From G963668185 sp963668185 (GTDB lineage: Bacteria; Chloroflexota; Dehalococcoidia; Lucifugimonadales; G963668185), in assembly GCA_963668185.1 (NCBI GenBank), contig OY764162.1:1984001-2048000 (forward strand): 64,000 bases of DNA. Reading direction: 5' to 3'. Position numbers and translations under genes: made by a program. The notes under the pieces are model-generated. The model searched no databases. It worked only from the letters and a program-made list of their open reading frames with translations, and was not told the DNA's origin. How positions within the stretch are numbered: position 1 is the first letter of the stretch; each line of letters starts with the position of its first letter. Shown piece after piece: positions 7,861 to 15,754 of this stretch.

Positions 7861-10193
7861 CGCCGGACCTCGTACACGATAACGTCGTCCTCCGCGAACC
7901 AGACGTCCGCGATCCGTTCGAACTTCGACATGCCGTCCTCGCCGTACAACTGGCGCTCCCTGTGCCCCACGTATATGTATCGTACGTCGTACTTGTCCAA
8001 GAGGGCTTTCGCTTCGGCGGCGTCCGTCGTGGTGTAGATGCGCCTTACGTCTTCGTCCCGGCCTTCGTACAGCGACGGGTCGCTGCGCCACTGATGCTGG
8101 TGGCCGGGCCATGCGAGAATGGTCGGGACGCCGGAACTGGACGATACGCGCCCGTACTCGGTGTAGTCGCCGGCCGCGGCCTCGACCATTGCCGAGCCGC
8201 GCGGCGCTTCGGACTGCAGCCGCAGGATCGCGCGGTACTCGGCGGGCCGGGACCACTCCACGTGGGCCAGCCCGTTCAGCGTGAGCGGCTCGAAGCCGTG
8301 GCCGGCCTTGGTGAGAGCGGCCGCGGGCGTGTAGTAGAGCGACGCGGCCAGCAGCACGACGAACGCTGCGCCCAGTGCGCCGACGGCCAGCCGCGACGTT
8401 CCGGCGGACCACCACGCCGCCCACTGGCAGGCCGCGAACGCCGCCGCGATCGACAGCAGTAGCCACGCCTGGTAGTAGAGCTTGAAGACGGTGTTCATGC
8501 GCGTCTGGAACAGATCGCCAACGAACACGAGCTCAGGCACGGTTATCAGAACGAGGCCGAGCGTGGACAGGGCGAGGGCGAAGACGGCCGGCGCGGGGCT
8601 CCTGTGCGCGGCGTGCCACAGGGTGGCGTAGGCGGCGAGGACGATCAGGACGGCGAGGGGCAGCACGCGCGCGAGCCTGCTCCACCAGTCGGCCACCAGT
8701 CCGCCGTTCTCCAAGTGCAGGAAGTACCAGGCCAGATAGGGCAGGAAGCCGATCAGCACGGCGAGCGCGGCGGGAAGCGTGAACCTGAGGTGTCGCGATA
8801 CCTGCCAGAACGCGGAGAGGACGAAGGGGATGACGGCAAGCAGGAAGAGGCCCCAAACCAAGACGAAATGCACGGGCCGCGTCGTGGCCGCTTGCACGGG
8901 ATGAAGCCCGTCGAACTGGCTTGAGAACGACAGATGGTACGGAAGGAAGAACACCCAGGCCAGCCCGATCACGAGGGCTGCCGTGGGAGTGGCCCGTGAG
9001 GCCGCCGCGAGGAAGCTCCCGCCGGCCTGAGCGTACGAGCGCAGGAAGGCGAGGCCGAGGAATGCCGACGCGAAGACGGGCAGGTCCCACATGTTGGTGA
9101 AGGCCACGCCGCCGAGCGTCAGGCCCAGCAGCAGCACGACCGCTAACGGCGCCCATCTGAGTCCGGACGGGCCGTCCCGTCGCAGGCTCAACGGCGTCAT
9201 GTCCCGGTACGTGAACAGGCCGAGGCACAGCGTCAGGAACAGGAGAACGAGCGGTAGCGAGATGACGTGCGCGTGCAGGTCGCCCAGGATGTAGCTGAAC
9301 GCCGGGAACTCCTGGATCGTGTAATCGATTCCGTGACCGTCGACGAACGTGTTGATGACGCGGCTCGCTCTCCACCACCACCATGAGTCGCTCGACCAGA
9401 GCCCGGCGGACGCTCCCGCCTCGCCGTGCAGCCCGTCGATGGCTAGCCAACTCCACAGGGATGCCGAGCCGCCGCCCGCCGCCCGCAGTAGCTCGAGCGC
9501 GCCCTCGAGGTTGGAGCACACGGTCAGCAGGAGCGCCGCGAGCAGGCCCGCGCCGACGGCTATGCGGAGCCTTCCCCGCCGCCAGCGCACGAGGTTGTAC
9601 GCGAGGCCGAACGCGGCGCTTCCCGTCAGCGCTGCCGTCGATGCGAGCGCGAGGTTGTACGCGACCTGCGTGGCCGTGCCGGTGAGTTCGGCGAGCGCGC
9701 CGGCTACCCAGTGGCCGAAGTAGTAGTAGCTCACGGACTCGCCGCTCAGCCACGGGTCTTCGGGCGGGCCGTAGAAGGCCCTGACCGACGCGTTCAGGAA
9801 GCTAAAGTCCATCGGCTGCTCGGTGTGGGAGATGCCCGGGTCATTGGCCCGGAGCACGGCCCAGCCCGCGAACAGGAGCAGGAAGACGAGTTCGACGGCC
9901 AGCACGGTCCTCCACTCCGCCCGGAAGAACGCGGCGATCCTGCGCCGGCGACGCCAGGCGTACGCGCTGGAGGCGGCGACCATGGCGGCGAGCAGGAGCG
10001 CGAGCGTGAGTTGGGCGCTGGGAAGTACGTGTAGCTGGCTCAGGATCCAGGAGAGGTATCCGAGCAGCAGCAGACCGAGCGGCTTGGACGCGCTGTAGCC
10101 GCGGTCCGGGAGCCGGGGCAGCAATCGGAACAGCACCGGAAACGCCGCGAATCCGGCGATCTGTACCGCTATGAGCCAGATGAGGATGTGCAT
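7857..10193 (-). CDS. DUF2298 (Chlor_Arch_YYY) membrane protein
   Basis: 778 residues with many membrane helices. A family hallmark is the tyrosine run SGESVSYYYFGHWVAGALAE around residue 165, preceded by PMDFSFLNASVRAF. The C-terminus is soluble (YTEYGRVSSSSGVPTILAWP, then YDVRYIYVGHRERQLYG). DUF2298/TIGR03662 proteins are GT-C-like and restricted largely to Chloroflexi and Archaea. The stop overlaps the ATG of the Agl23-like gene by 4 nt, so the two form a coupled operon. TAAAAT lies nine bases before the ATG on the minus strand with no clear -35 element. Confidence 0.85.
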   Translation of the reverse strand: MHILIWLIAVQIAGFAAFPVLFRLLPRLPDRGYSASKPLGLLLLGYLSWILSQLHVLPSAQLTLALLLAAMVAASSAYAWRRRRRIAAFFRAEWRTVLAVELVFLLLFAGWAVLRANDPGISHTEQPMDFSFLNASVRAFYGPPEDPWLSGESVSYYYFGHWVAGALAELTGTATQVAYNLALASTAALTGSAAFGLAYNLVRWRRGRLRIAVGAGLLAALLLTVCSNLEGALELLRAAGGGSASLWSWLAIDGLHGEAGASAGLWSSDSWWWWRASRVINTFVDGHGIDYTIQEFPAFSYILGDLHAHVISLPLVLLFLTLCLGLFTYRDMTPLSLRRDGPSGLRWAPLAVVLLLGLTLGGVAFTNMWDLPVFASAFLGLAFLRSYAQAGGSFLAAASRATPTAALVIGLAWVFFLPYHLSFSSQFDGLHPVQAATTRPVHFVLVWGLFLLAVIPFVLSAFWQVSRHLRFTLPAALAVLIGFLPYLAWYFLHLENGGLVADWWSRLARVLPLAVLIVLAAYATLWHAAHRSPAPAVFALALSTLGLVLITVPELVFVGDLFQTRMNTVFKLYYQAWLLLSIAAAFAACQWAAWWSAGTSRLAVGALGAAFVVLLAASLYYTPAAALTKAGHGFEPLTLNGLAHVEWSRPAEYRAILRLQSEAPRGSAMVEAAAGDYTEYGRVSSSSGVPTILAWPGHQHQWRSDPSLYEGRDEDVRRIYTTTDAAEAKALLDKYDVRYIYVGHRERQLYGEDGMSKFERIADVWFAEDDVIVYEVRR

Positions 10194-10288
10194 GGTGGGT
10201 TTATTTTAGCTGTGTGGGCGAGGGGGGTTGGTTGCGGGGACGGTGCCTGCGAAGCGTCTGGAGTGCCTGAAAACAGATAGCAAGCCCT

Positions 10289-10328
10289 TTGACACACCTT
10301 CCGATTCATTCCTATGATGATAAGCATG
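10289..10328 (+). promoter_or_regulatory. Promoter giving a leaderless DUF3800 transcript
   Basis: TTGACA at 10289-10294, 18 bp, TATGAT at 10313-10318, then seven bases to the ATG at 10326. The predicted transcription start coincides with the start codon. Confidence 0.65.
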
Positions 10329-11084
10329 TATCTGGCTTATGCTGATGACTCCGGTGACTCAGGTTATGAAAACAGCCAAACTAGGTTTCTGGTGTTGGCC
10401 TGTTTCGTCATTCATGAATCTGAGTGGCAAACCACTTTAGATAAATTGATCGAGTGGCGACGAAAGCTGCGTGACCAATACAACATTCCAGTCCGAAGCG
10501 AGCTAAAGGCCGAACACTTCATTTACGGACGAGGGCCATTGCGGCCTCTAGGGATGAACCGCCACGAAAGGCTAAGTCTCTACGGCAATTGCCTTGATTT
10601 CGTGGCAAGTAGTTTGCCAGTCCAGACCTTTGCGATTGCAATAGCAAAGCATCGAATCAATAACAGGTCAATGGATCCCAGGCGAATCGCATGGAGGTAT
10701 CTGCTACAGCGTCTCGACAAGTTCTGCGAGAGCCAAAGCACTCAGGAGCACATCATGCTGTTTCCTGATGAAGGGCATGGCCTTGTAGTCCGCAAAACCA
10801 TGAGGGAGATAAGGCGATTCAATCAGATAAAGGGCAGTTTCGGAGACCCCATCAACATTCCTGCGAAGTCATTCATCGAAGATCCTGTAAGCAAGAATTC
10901 AGCCGATTCATACTTTAGCCAAGTAGCAGATTGGTTGGCATACGTGGCCCACCGATGCGATGGTGTTGATCCCAATACCAGGGTTCCTAGTGACTATTGG
11001 ATGAGGTTGCAGGACGTTATGCTAGAAGATGTGAACAGAGTGGCAGGAGGTCCGGCTGGCATCGTGGTGTGGCCGAGAGCCTGA
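10326..11084 (+). CDS. DUF3800 domain-containing protein
   Basis: 252 residues from the ATG at 10326, chosen because it gives the family-typical N-terminus MYLAYADDSGDSG and sits at the predicted transcription start; an ATG 12 bases upstream falls inside the -10 box. Acidic residues YADDSG near the N-terminus, ELKAEHF, and a late DSYFSQVADWLAYVAHR segment fit DUF3800, a family of probable RNase H-like nucleases often found in accessory and defence regions. The gene is clearly more AT-rich than its neighbours, suggesting recent acquisition. A perfect 22-bp inverted repeat follows the stop. Biochemical role unknown. Confidence 0.8.
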   Translation: MYLAYADDSGDSGYENSQTRFLVLACFVIHESEWQTTLDKLIEWRRKLRDQYNIPVRSELKAEHFIYGRGPLRPLGMNRHERLSLYGNCLDFVASSLPVQTFAIAIAKHRINNRSMDPRRIAWRYLLQRLDKFCESQSTQEHIMLFPDEGHGLVVRKTMREIRRFNQIKGSFGDPINIPAKSFIEDPVSKNSADSYFSQVADWLAYVAHRCDGVDPNTRVPSDYWMRLQDVMLEDVNRVAGGPAGIVVWPRA

Positions 11085-11089
11085 CAGCG

Positions 11090-11111
11090 AAACACCCCGT
11101 GCGGGGTGTTT
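11090..11111. terminator. Hairpin terminator after DUF3800 gene
   Basis: AAACACCCC, a GTGC loop, GGGGTGTTT: a perfect 9-bp stem starting five bases after the stop codon, ending in TTT. It could work in both directions. Confidence 0.65.
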
Positions 11112-11411
11112 CATTAGCGCAATACTAAACCGTGCATCAGGCACGGGTCATATCGCTCCCTGAACATAGCATGGATTGTAAGTGAAGACAAGCTGTGTTG
11201 GGAGGTGTGACCGTTCAGGATTGGCGGAATGGTGAGTCAGTCCGCTCCAATCCTGTAGAAGGGCCGTTTACAGTTCGACAGCTTGAAGACGAACGGATGG
11301 AGGTTCAAAATTTGCTGAACGCGCACCCATTTGCAGGCTCAGGTGCGCGGATGAGCGACTCGCCGTCAGCGTACGTAGAACTGAAGGGAGCCCATCTTGC
11401 GGAGGCAGGCT
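11112..11411. other. Intergenic stretch with no clear gene
   Basis: A small inverted repeat CCGTGC/GCACGG lies at 11130-11146. Frames crossing the region lack recognisable domains. The last bases hold the GGAGG Shine-Dalgarno sequence of the next gene. Confidence 0.5.
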
Positions 11412-11723
11412 ATGACGCATCCGAAGCCGGTCAGGATCACGGTTATCAAGAAGACGTTTCACCAGGACCTCGTCGATCAGTACACGGAGGGCATCGAGTG
11501 GGAGCCGAAGGGGTGCTGCCACGACTTCGAGATCGGGCAGGAGTTCGTCTCGGACGGGCACATGCCCGAAGGATTCAGCGACTGGGCCTGGACCGACATC
11601 CAGAAGTACGTCATGACGCTGGCCAGGGGCGGCAACATGGTCGGCGCCAAGCCGGGCGTGTTCGTAACCTGCTGCACGGACGGGTTCAGGCCGGTCTTCT
11701 ACAAGCTGGAGCGCATAGAGTAG
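11412..11723 (+). CDS. TIGR04076-family protein
   Basis: 103 residues. It begins PVRITVIKKTFHQDLVDQY and contains two Cys-rich elements, WEPKGCCHDFEIGQEF and PGVFVTCCTDGFRPVFYKLE, the pattern of the small uncharacterised TIGR04076 family. The ATG at 11412 is preferred to the TTG at 11397 because GGAGG lies at proper spacing before it. The trp operon leader starts about 60 bp downstream on the same strand. No function is established for the family; the paired cysteines suggest metal binding or redox. Confidence 0.75.
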   Translation: MTHPKPVRITVIKKTFHQDLVDQYTEGIEWEPKGCCHDFEIGQEFVSDGHMPEGFSDWAWTDIQKYVMTLARGGNMVGAKPGVFVTCCTDGFRPVFYKLERIE

Positions 11724-11743
11724 GGACGCCGTAGCTTGCAGAT

Positions 11744-11773
11744 TTGACAGCCGCACAGGCCGCTGGCTAGACT
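11744..11773 (+). promoter_or_regulatory. Promoter of the trpS-trp operon
   Basis: TTGACA at 11744-11749 and TAGACT at 11768-11773, 18 bp apart. Transcription would start near 11780, just before the T-box leader. Confidence 0.7.
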
Positions 11774-11785
11774 TTAGGCTACAAC

Positions 11786-12099
11786 TACAGACAGACGGCT
11801 TTGATCAGGACTAGTACGCCGTTAGCGGGGCTCAGAGAGCCGGGTAAGCTGCGAGCCGGCGCCAGCGCGATGGCTGAATGGACCTGGGAGCTTCCAACCG
11901 AACGCCGCATCGAGCGGCCGGTAGGCTTGGACGGAATGGGCGCCGTTACCATCGCCCTGGGCGCAGAGCGCGCCGAACAGGTTCGGAGGTTCGGCCCGTG
12001 CGCTCATTGAGAGACCGCCAGCGCGGCAATGCGCGGGCGGTAACTAGGGTGGCACCGCGGAACTTCGACCCGTCCCTTAACAGGACGGGTTATTTTTTT
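11786..12099 (+). promoter_or_regulatory. Tryptophan T-box riboswitch (leader of the trp operon)
   Basis: The leader has the hallmarks of a tRNA-sensing T-box. Stem I carries AGUA near 11812 and GAA followed directly by the specifier UGG at 11879-11881, the Trp codon, then a purine. The T-box sequence AACTAGGGTGGCACCGCGG lies at 12042-12060. CCCT at 12074-12077 can pair with AGGG of the T-box as antiterminator, or take part in the terminator just downstream. Uncharged tRNA-Trp would favour readthrough into trpS and the biosynthetic genes. The 5' boundary is approximate. Confidence 0.93.
12068..12099 (+). terminator. T-box-controlled terminator
   Basis: ACCCGTCC, a 7-base loop, GGACGGGT, then TATTTTTTT. 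It is the off-state hairpin of the T-box switch, 24 bp before the trpS start. Confidence 0.92.
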
Positions 12100-12123
12100 G
12101 GGGCCGGAGATTGGAGAAATCAG

Positions 12124-13161
12124 ATGCAAGCAGTAAGGACGCAAGAGAAGGCGGCAACCGGAGTCGGGCAGCGCACCGTGTTCAGCGGCATACAGCCCTC
12201 GGGCGATATGCAGCTTGGCAACTACCTGGGCGCGGTCAAGGGCTGGGCGGAGCGGCAGGCGGAGAAGAACAACTACTTCTGCATCGTGGACCTGCACGCG
12301 ATCACCGCGCAGCCGCCGGAAGACCTGCGCCACCAGACGCAGAGCCTGGCGGCGATGCTGTTCGCATCTGGACTGGACCCGGGGCAGTGCACGATCTTCG
12401 TGCAGAGCCACGTGGCCGCCCACGCCGAGGGCTGCTGGCTGCTCAACTGCGTGACGCCCCTGGGCTGGCTGGAGCGCATGACGCAGTTCAAGGACAAGTC
12501 GGAGGGCCGTGAGAGCGTATCCACCGGGTTGCTGGACTACCCGGTGCTGATGGCCGCGGACATCCTGCTGTACGACGCGCACGAGGTGCCGGTGGGCGAC
12601 GACCAGCGCCAGCACGTCGAACTGACGCGGGACATCGCCGAGCGGTTCAACCGCCTGTACGGCGAGACGTTCGTCGTGCCGGACGCGGTGATACCGGAGG
12701 TGGGCGCGCGCGTGATGGGGTTCGACGACCCGATGGTGAAGATGTCGAAGATGCACGCGCACATCCGGGGGCACGCGGTGCGAATGCTGGACGAGCCGGA
12801 CGAGATCGTGCGCACGTTCCGCAGGGCCGTTACCGACTCCGGCAACGAGATCAGGTTCTCCGAGGACCCGGAGAAGGCGGGAGTCAACAACATCCTGGGC
12901 ATATACAAGGTCATCACCGGCAAGTCCGAGACGGAGGCGGAGGCCGACTTCGCGGACGCGCGCGGATACGGCGACCTGAAGTCGCGCGTGGCCGAGGTGG
13001 TGATCGAGGAACTGGCTCCGATAAGGCAGCGCTACTACGAGTTGATGGACGACGTCGGCGAGCTCGAACGGATGCTGGCCGCGGGCGCGGAACAGGCGGC
13101 GGCGGTGTCGTCCGCGAAGGTTGACCAGATTAAGCGGCGGATCGGGTTCCTGGTGCCATGA
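12124..13161 (+). CDS. trpS: Tryptophanyl-tRNA synthetase
   Basis: 345 residues, normal for bacterial TrpRS. A class I synthetase: the HIGH-equivalent lies in QPSGDMQLGNYLGAV (residues 24-38) and the KMSKS loop reads KMSKM near residue 205. VPVGDDQRQHVELTRDIAERF is the family's Trp/ATP-binding segment. It charges tRNA-Trp with tryptophan. The start is the ATG at 12124 with GGAG eight bases upstream, just after the T-box terminator. Its stop overlaps the trpE start (ATGA), so synthetase and biosynthetic genes share one Trp-responsive transcript. Confidence 0.96.
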   Translation: MQAVRTQEKAATGVGQRTVFSGIQPSGDMQLGNYLGAVKGWAERQAEKNNYFCIVDLHAITAQPPEDLRHQTQSLAAMLFASGLDPGQCTIFVQSHVAAHAEGCWLLNCVTPLGWLERMTQFKDKSEGRESVSTGLLDYPVLMAADILLYDAHEVPVGDDQRQHVELTRDIAERFNRLYGETFVVPDAVIPEVGARVMGFDDPMVKMSKMHAHIRGHAVRMLDEPDEIVRTFRRAVTDSGNEIRFSEDPEKAGVNNILGIYKVITGKSETEAEADFADARGYGDLKSRVAEVVIEELAPIRQRYYELMDDVGELERMLAAGAEQAAAVSSAKVDQIKRRIGFLVP

Positions 13162-14654
13162 CGAACGAAGGAGACGGCTTGACGGGCTACTATCCGCCGC
13201 TCGAAGAGTTCGAGAGGCTGTCGCGGGACGCGAACCTCGTGCCGGTGTACAGGGAGATAGACGGTGACCTGGAGACGCCGGTTTCGGCGTACCTGAAGGT
13301 CGCGCGGCCCCCGTACTCGTTCCTGCTGGAGAGCGTCGAGGGCGGCGAGCGCATGGCGCGCTACAGCTTCATAGGCACCGAGCCGCTGGAGGTCATCAAG
13401 ACCGGGGTGAACGAGGCGCTTGGCAACATCGATCCGCTTGTTCCAGTTGAGGAGGCGTTGTCGAAGTACACCATGGCGGACGCCCCATACGTGGGAAAGT
13501 TCAACGGCGGCGCGGTCGGGTACCTGTCTTACGAGGCCGCCGCGCACTTCGAGCGTCTTCCGTCGCCCGAAAACGATGGGCTGGGCCTGCCGGAGTCGGT
13601 GATGATGCTCACGACCACGTTCCTGGAGTTCGATCACCTGCGGCACCGGATACGCGTGGTGAGCCACGGGCACGTGGACGGCGACGTGGAGCGAGCCTAC
13701 TTCGACGCTATCGGGCGGATCGAGGAGATCGTGTCGCGGCTGGAGGAGCCGTTGCCCGCGCAGGCGCGGGGCGGGAACGGGCGGCTCGATAGCTGGGACG
13801 TCTCCTCCAACGTGAACAGGGAGACGTACGAGGAGAACGTAGAGCGCGTGAAGCGGTACGTGGTGCAGGGGGACGTGATCCAGGTGGTGCCGTCGCAGCG
13901 TCTTTCCAGGCCGACGGAGGCGCACCCGTTCCAGATCTATCGCGCGCTGCGTAACGTGAACCCGTCGCCGTACATGTACTACCTGGACCTCGACAACTTT
14001 CAGATCGTGGGGGCGTCGCCTGAGATGCTGGTGCAGGTGGTGGACGGCGTGGTGAGCACGGTGCCGATCGCCGGCACGAGGCCGAGGGGCAAGACGCCGG
14101 CCGAGGACGACGCGCTGGAGCGCGAGCTTTCGACCGACGAGAAGGAGCGCGCCGAGCACATCATGCTGCTGGACCTGGGCAGGAACGACTTGGGGCGCGT
14201 GAGCGAGCCGGGCACCGTGCAGGTGATGGACGTGATGAAGGTGGAGCGGTACTCGCACGTCATGCACCTGGTCTCCACCGTCTCCGGCAGGCTGGCGGCA
14301 GGCCGCACGGCGTTCGACGCGATGCGCGCCTGCTTCCCGGCGGGAACGGTCACCGGCGCGCCCAAGATACGGGCGATGGAGATCATCGCCGAACTGGAGC
14401 CGGACAAGCGCGGCGTCTATGCTGGCGCGGTCGGCTACTTCGACCTGTCCGGCAACATGGACACGGCGATCACGATCAGGACGCTCGTGGTCAAGGACGG
14501 CGTCGCGTACGCGCAGGCCGGCGGGGGCGTCGTGTACGACAGCTCGCCGCCGGCCGAGTACCAGGAGACGATCGACAAGGCGATGGCCTCGCTGAGGGCG
14601 ATCGACGTCGCCGAGCAGCGCGCCGGCCCTTCGACAGGCTCAGGGCGAACGTAA
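13158..14654 (+). CDS. trpE: Anthranilate synthase component I
   Basis: 498 residues. Converts chorismate with ammonia from TrpG to anthranilate, the first committed step to tryptophan. The N-terminal domain has the tryptophan feedback element LLES (SFLLESVEGGERMARYSF); the C-terminal chorismate-binding domain has PIAGTRPRGK, RAEHIMLLDLGRNDLGRV, FPAGTVTGAPKIRAMEII and AYAQAGGGVVYDS. It starts in a 4-nt overlap with trpS. The last nine residues (GPSTGSGRT) are encoded by an R1 palindromic repeat at 14627-14651 that reaches the stop codon, so the natural C-terminus has been rewritten by a repeat. Confidence 0.96.
   Translation: MTNEGDGLTGYYPPLEEFERLSRDANLVPVYREIDGDLETPVSAYLKVARPPYSFLLESVEGGERMARYSFIGTEPLEVIKTGVNEALGNIDPLVPVEEALSKYTMADAPYVGKFNGGAVGYLSYEAAAHFERLPSPENDGLGLPESVMMLTTTFLEFDHLRHRIRVVSHGHVDGDVERAYFDAIGRIEEIVSRLEEPLPAQARGGNGRLDSWDVSSNVNRETYEENVERVKRYVVQGDVIQVVPSQRLSRPTEAHPFQIYRALRNVNPSPYMYYLDLDNFQIVGASPEMLVQVVDGVVSTVPIAGTRPRGKTPAEDDALERELSTDEKERAEHIMLLDLGRNDLGRVSEPGTVQVMDVMKVERYSHVMHLVSTVSGRLAAGRTAFDAMRACFPAGTVTGAPKIRAMEIIAELEPDKRGVYAGAVGYFDLSGNMDTAITIRTLVVKDGVAYAQAGGGVVYDSSPPAEYQETIDKAMASLRAIDVAEQRAGPSTGSGRT
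14627..14651 (+). repeat. R1 repeat inside the 3' end of trpE
   Basis: A full R1 palindromic element in the direct orientation. It supplies codons for GPSTGSGR and leads straight into the stop. Confidence 0.85.
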
Positions 14655-14672
14655 ACTCGGAAGGGGAGACGC

Positions 14673-15236
14673 TTGCTTCTCTTAATCGACAACTACGACA
14701 GCTTCACGTACAACCTGTACCAGTACCTGTGCGAGTTGGGCGCGGAGGTCAAGGTGGTGCGCAACGATGAGGCTACCGTCGAGGAGTTGGACGGCATGGC
14801 GCCGGACAAGGTCGTCGTGTCGCCGGGTCCCTGCACGCCGAACGAGGCGGGCGTGTCCGTTGACGCCATCAAGCACTTCGGCGAGAAGCTGCCCGTGCTT
14901 GGCGTGTGCCTCGGCCACCAATGCATTGGGCAGGCGTACGGCGGCCGTGTTGCGGGCGCGGGGGAGATCATGCACGGCAAGACCTCGATGATCAGCCACG
15001 ACGGCAAGGGCGTGTTCGAGGGCCTGCCCGATCCGTTCGAGGCGATCCGCTACCACTCGCTTGCCGTGATGCAGGACGGCATCCCGGACGACCTTGAGGT
15101 GACGGCGTGGTCGGACAGCGGCGTGATCATGGGGCTGCGCCACAGGAGCCTGCCGGTCGAGGGAGTGCAGTTCCACCCGGAGTCGATCATGACCAGGACG
15201 GGCCACGACCTTCTCCGCAATTTTCTTGAGGCATGA
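14673..15236 (+). CDS. trpG: Anthranilate synthase glutamine amidotransferase component
   Basis: 187 residues, class I glutamine amidotransferase. Nucleophile Cys79 in GVCLGHQ, and the His-Glu pair in VQFHPESIMT near residue 170. It hydrolyses glutamine and passes ammonia to TrpE. The N-terminus LLLIDNYDSFTYNLYQYL is typical. The start is TTG at 14673 with AAGGGGA upstream. It is the only internal junction of the operon with a real gap (18 bp after trpE), next to the R1 insertion. The stop overlaps the next start by 4 nt. Confidence 0.95.
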   Translation: MLLLIDNYDSFTYNLYQYLCELGAEVKVVRNDEATVEELDGMAPDKVVVSPGPCTPNEAGVSVDAIKHFGEKLPVLGVCLGHQCIGQAYGGRVAGAGEIMHGKTSMISHDGKGVFEGLPDPFEAIRYHSLAVMQDGIPDDLEVTAWSDSGVIMGLRHRSLPVEGVQFHPESIMTRTGHDLLRNFLEA

Positions 15237-15754
15237 CGATGGCCGAAGGACCGCAGACCGATGACATGGGCCTCCAGTCCATAGGGGTCGTGCGCAACGG
15301 GGTTTCGGAGCGCAGGACGGTGTGGGAAGAGGTGGAGTCGGAGATCGTGCTGGAAGACCGGTATGTGCCTGACCTTCTGGGTCTTGAGAAATTCTCGCAC
15401 GCGATAGTGCTGTTCTGGCTTCACCTGTCTTCTCCGTGGGAGCCGCCCTCAGGCGAGGACGCAGCCGCCGAGCGGACGCGGGGCACGTTCGCCACCCGGT
15501 CTCCGGTGAGGCCGAACCCGATCGGTATGACCGTCGTCGAATTGAAGGGCATCGAGGGCAACACGGTGCGCGTGCACGGGCTCGACGCCGTGGACGGCAC
15601 GCAGGTGCTCGACCTGAAGCCGTACATACACTACGGCGACAGGATCGACGTGACGAGCGAGCCGGACTGGTGCAGGGACTTCAACGAGAACAAGACGTAC
15701 CTGGACAGCATACCCGTGGAGCGCGGGGGCAGGCAGACCGGAGACGGCCAATGA
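15233..15754 (+). CDS. trmO: TrmO/TsaA-type SAM-dependent tRNA methyltransferase
   Basis: 173 residues. It matches the UPF0066/TrmO family (YaeB, VirR-like): IGVVRNGV at the start, FSHAIVLFWLH, and the signature RGTFATRSPVRPNPIGMTVV. TrmO methylates N6-threonylcarbamoyladenosine at position 37 of ANN-decoding tRNAs using SAM. The gene shares 4-nt ATGA overlaps with both trpG and trpD, so it is fully embedded in the trp operon. Whether it keeps the tRNA function or does something linked to tryptophan metabolism is not clear from sequence. Confidence 0.87.
   Translation: MTMAEGPQTDDMGLQSIGVVRNGVSERRTVWEEVESEIVLEDRYVPDLLGLEKFSHAIVLFWLHLSSPWEPPSGEDAAAERTRGTFATRSPVRPNPIGMTVVELKGIEGNTVRVHGLDAVDGTQVLDLKPYIHYGDRIDVTSEPDWCRDFNENKTYLDSIPVERGGRQTGDGQ

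Noticed and set aside
7861..8466. N-terminal extension of the Agl23-like protein into the DUF2298 gene
   Set aside because: The extension is Arg-rich, lacks membrane character and lies wholly inside another real gene; the ATGA overlap start is better.
11195..11734. 179-codon frame overlapping the TIGR04076 gene
   Set aside because: Its second half is a shifted reading of the conserved TIGR04076 gene, and its first half has no recognisable features.
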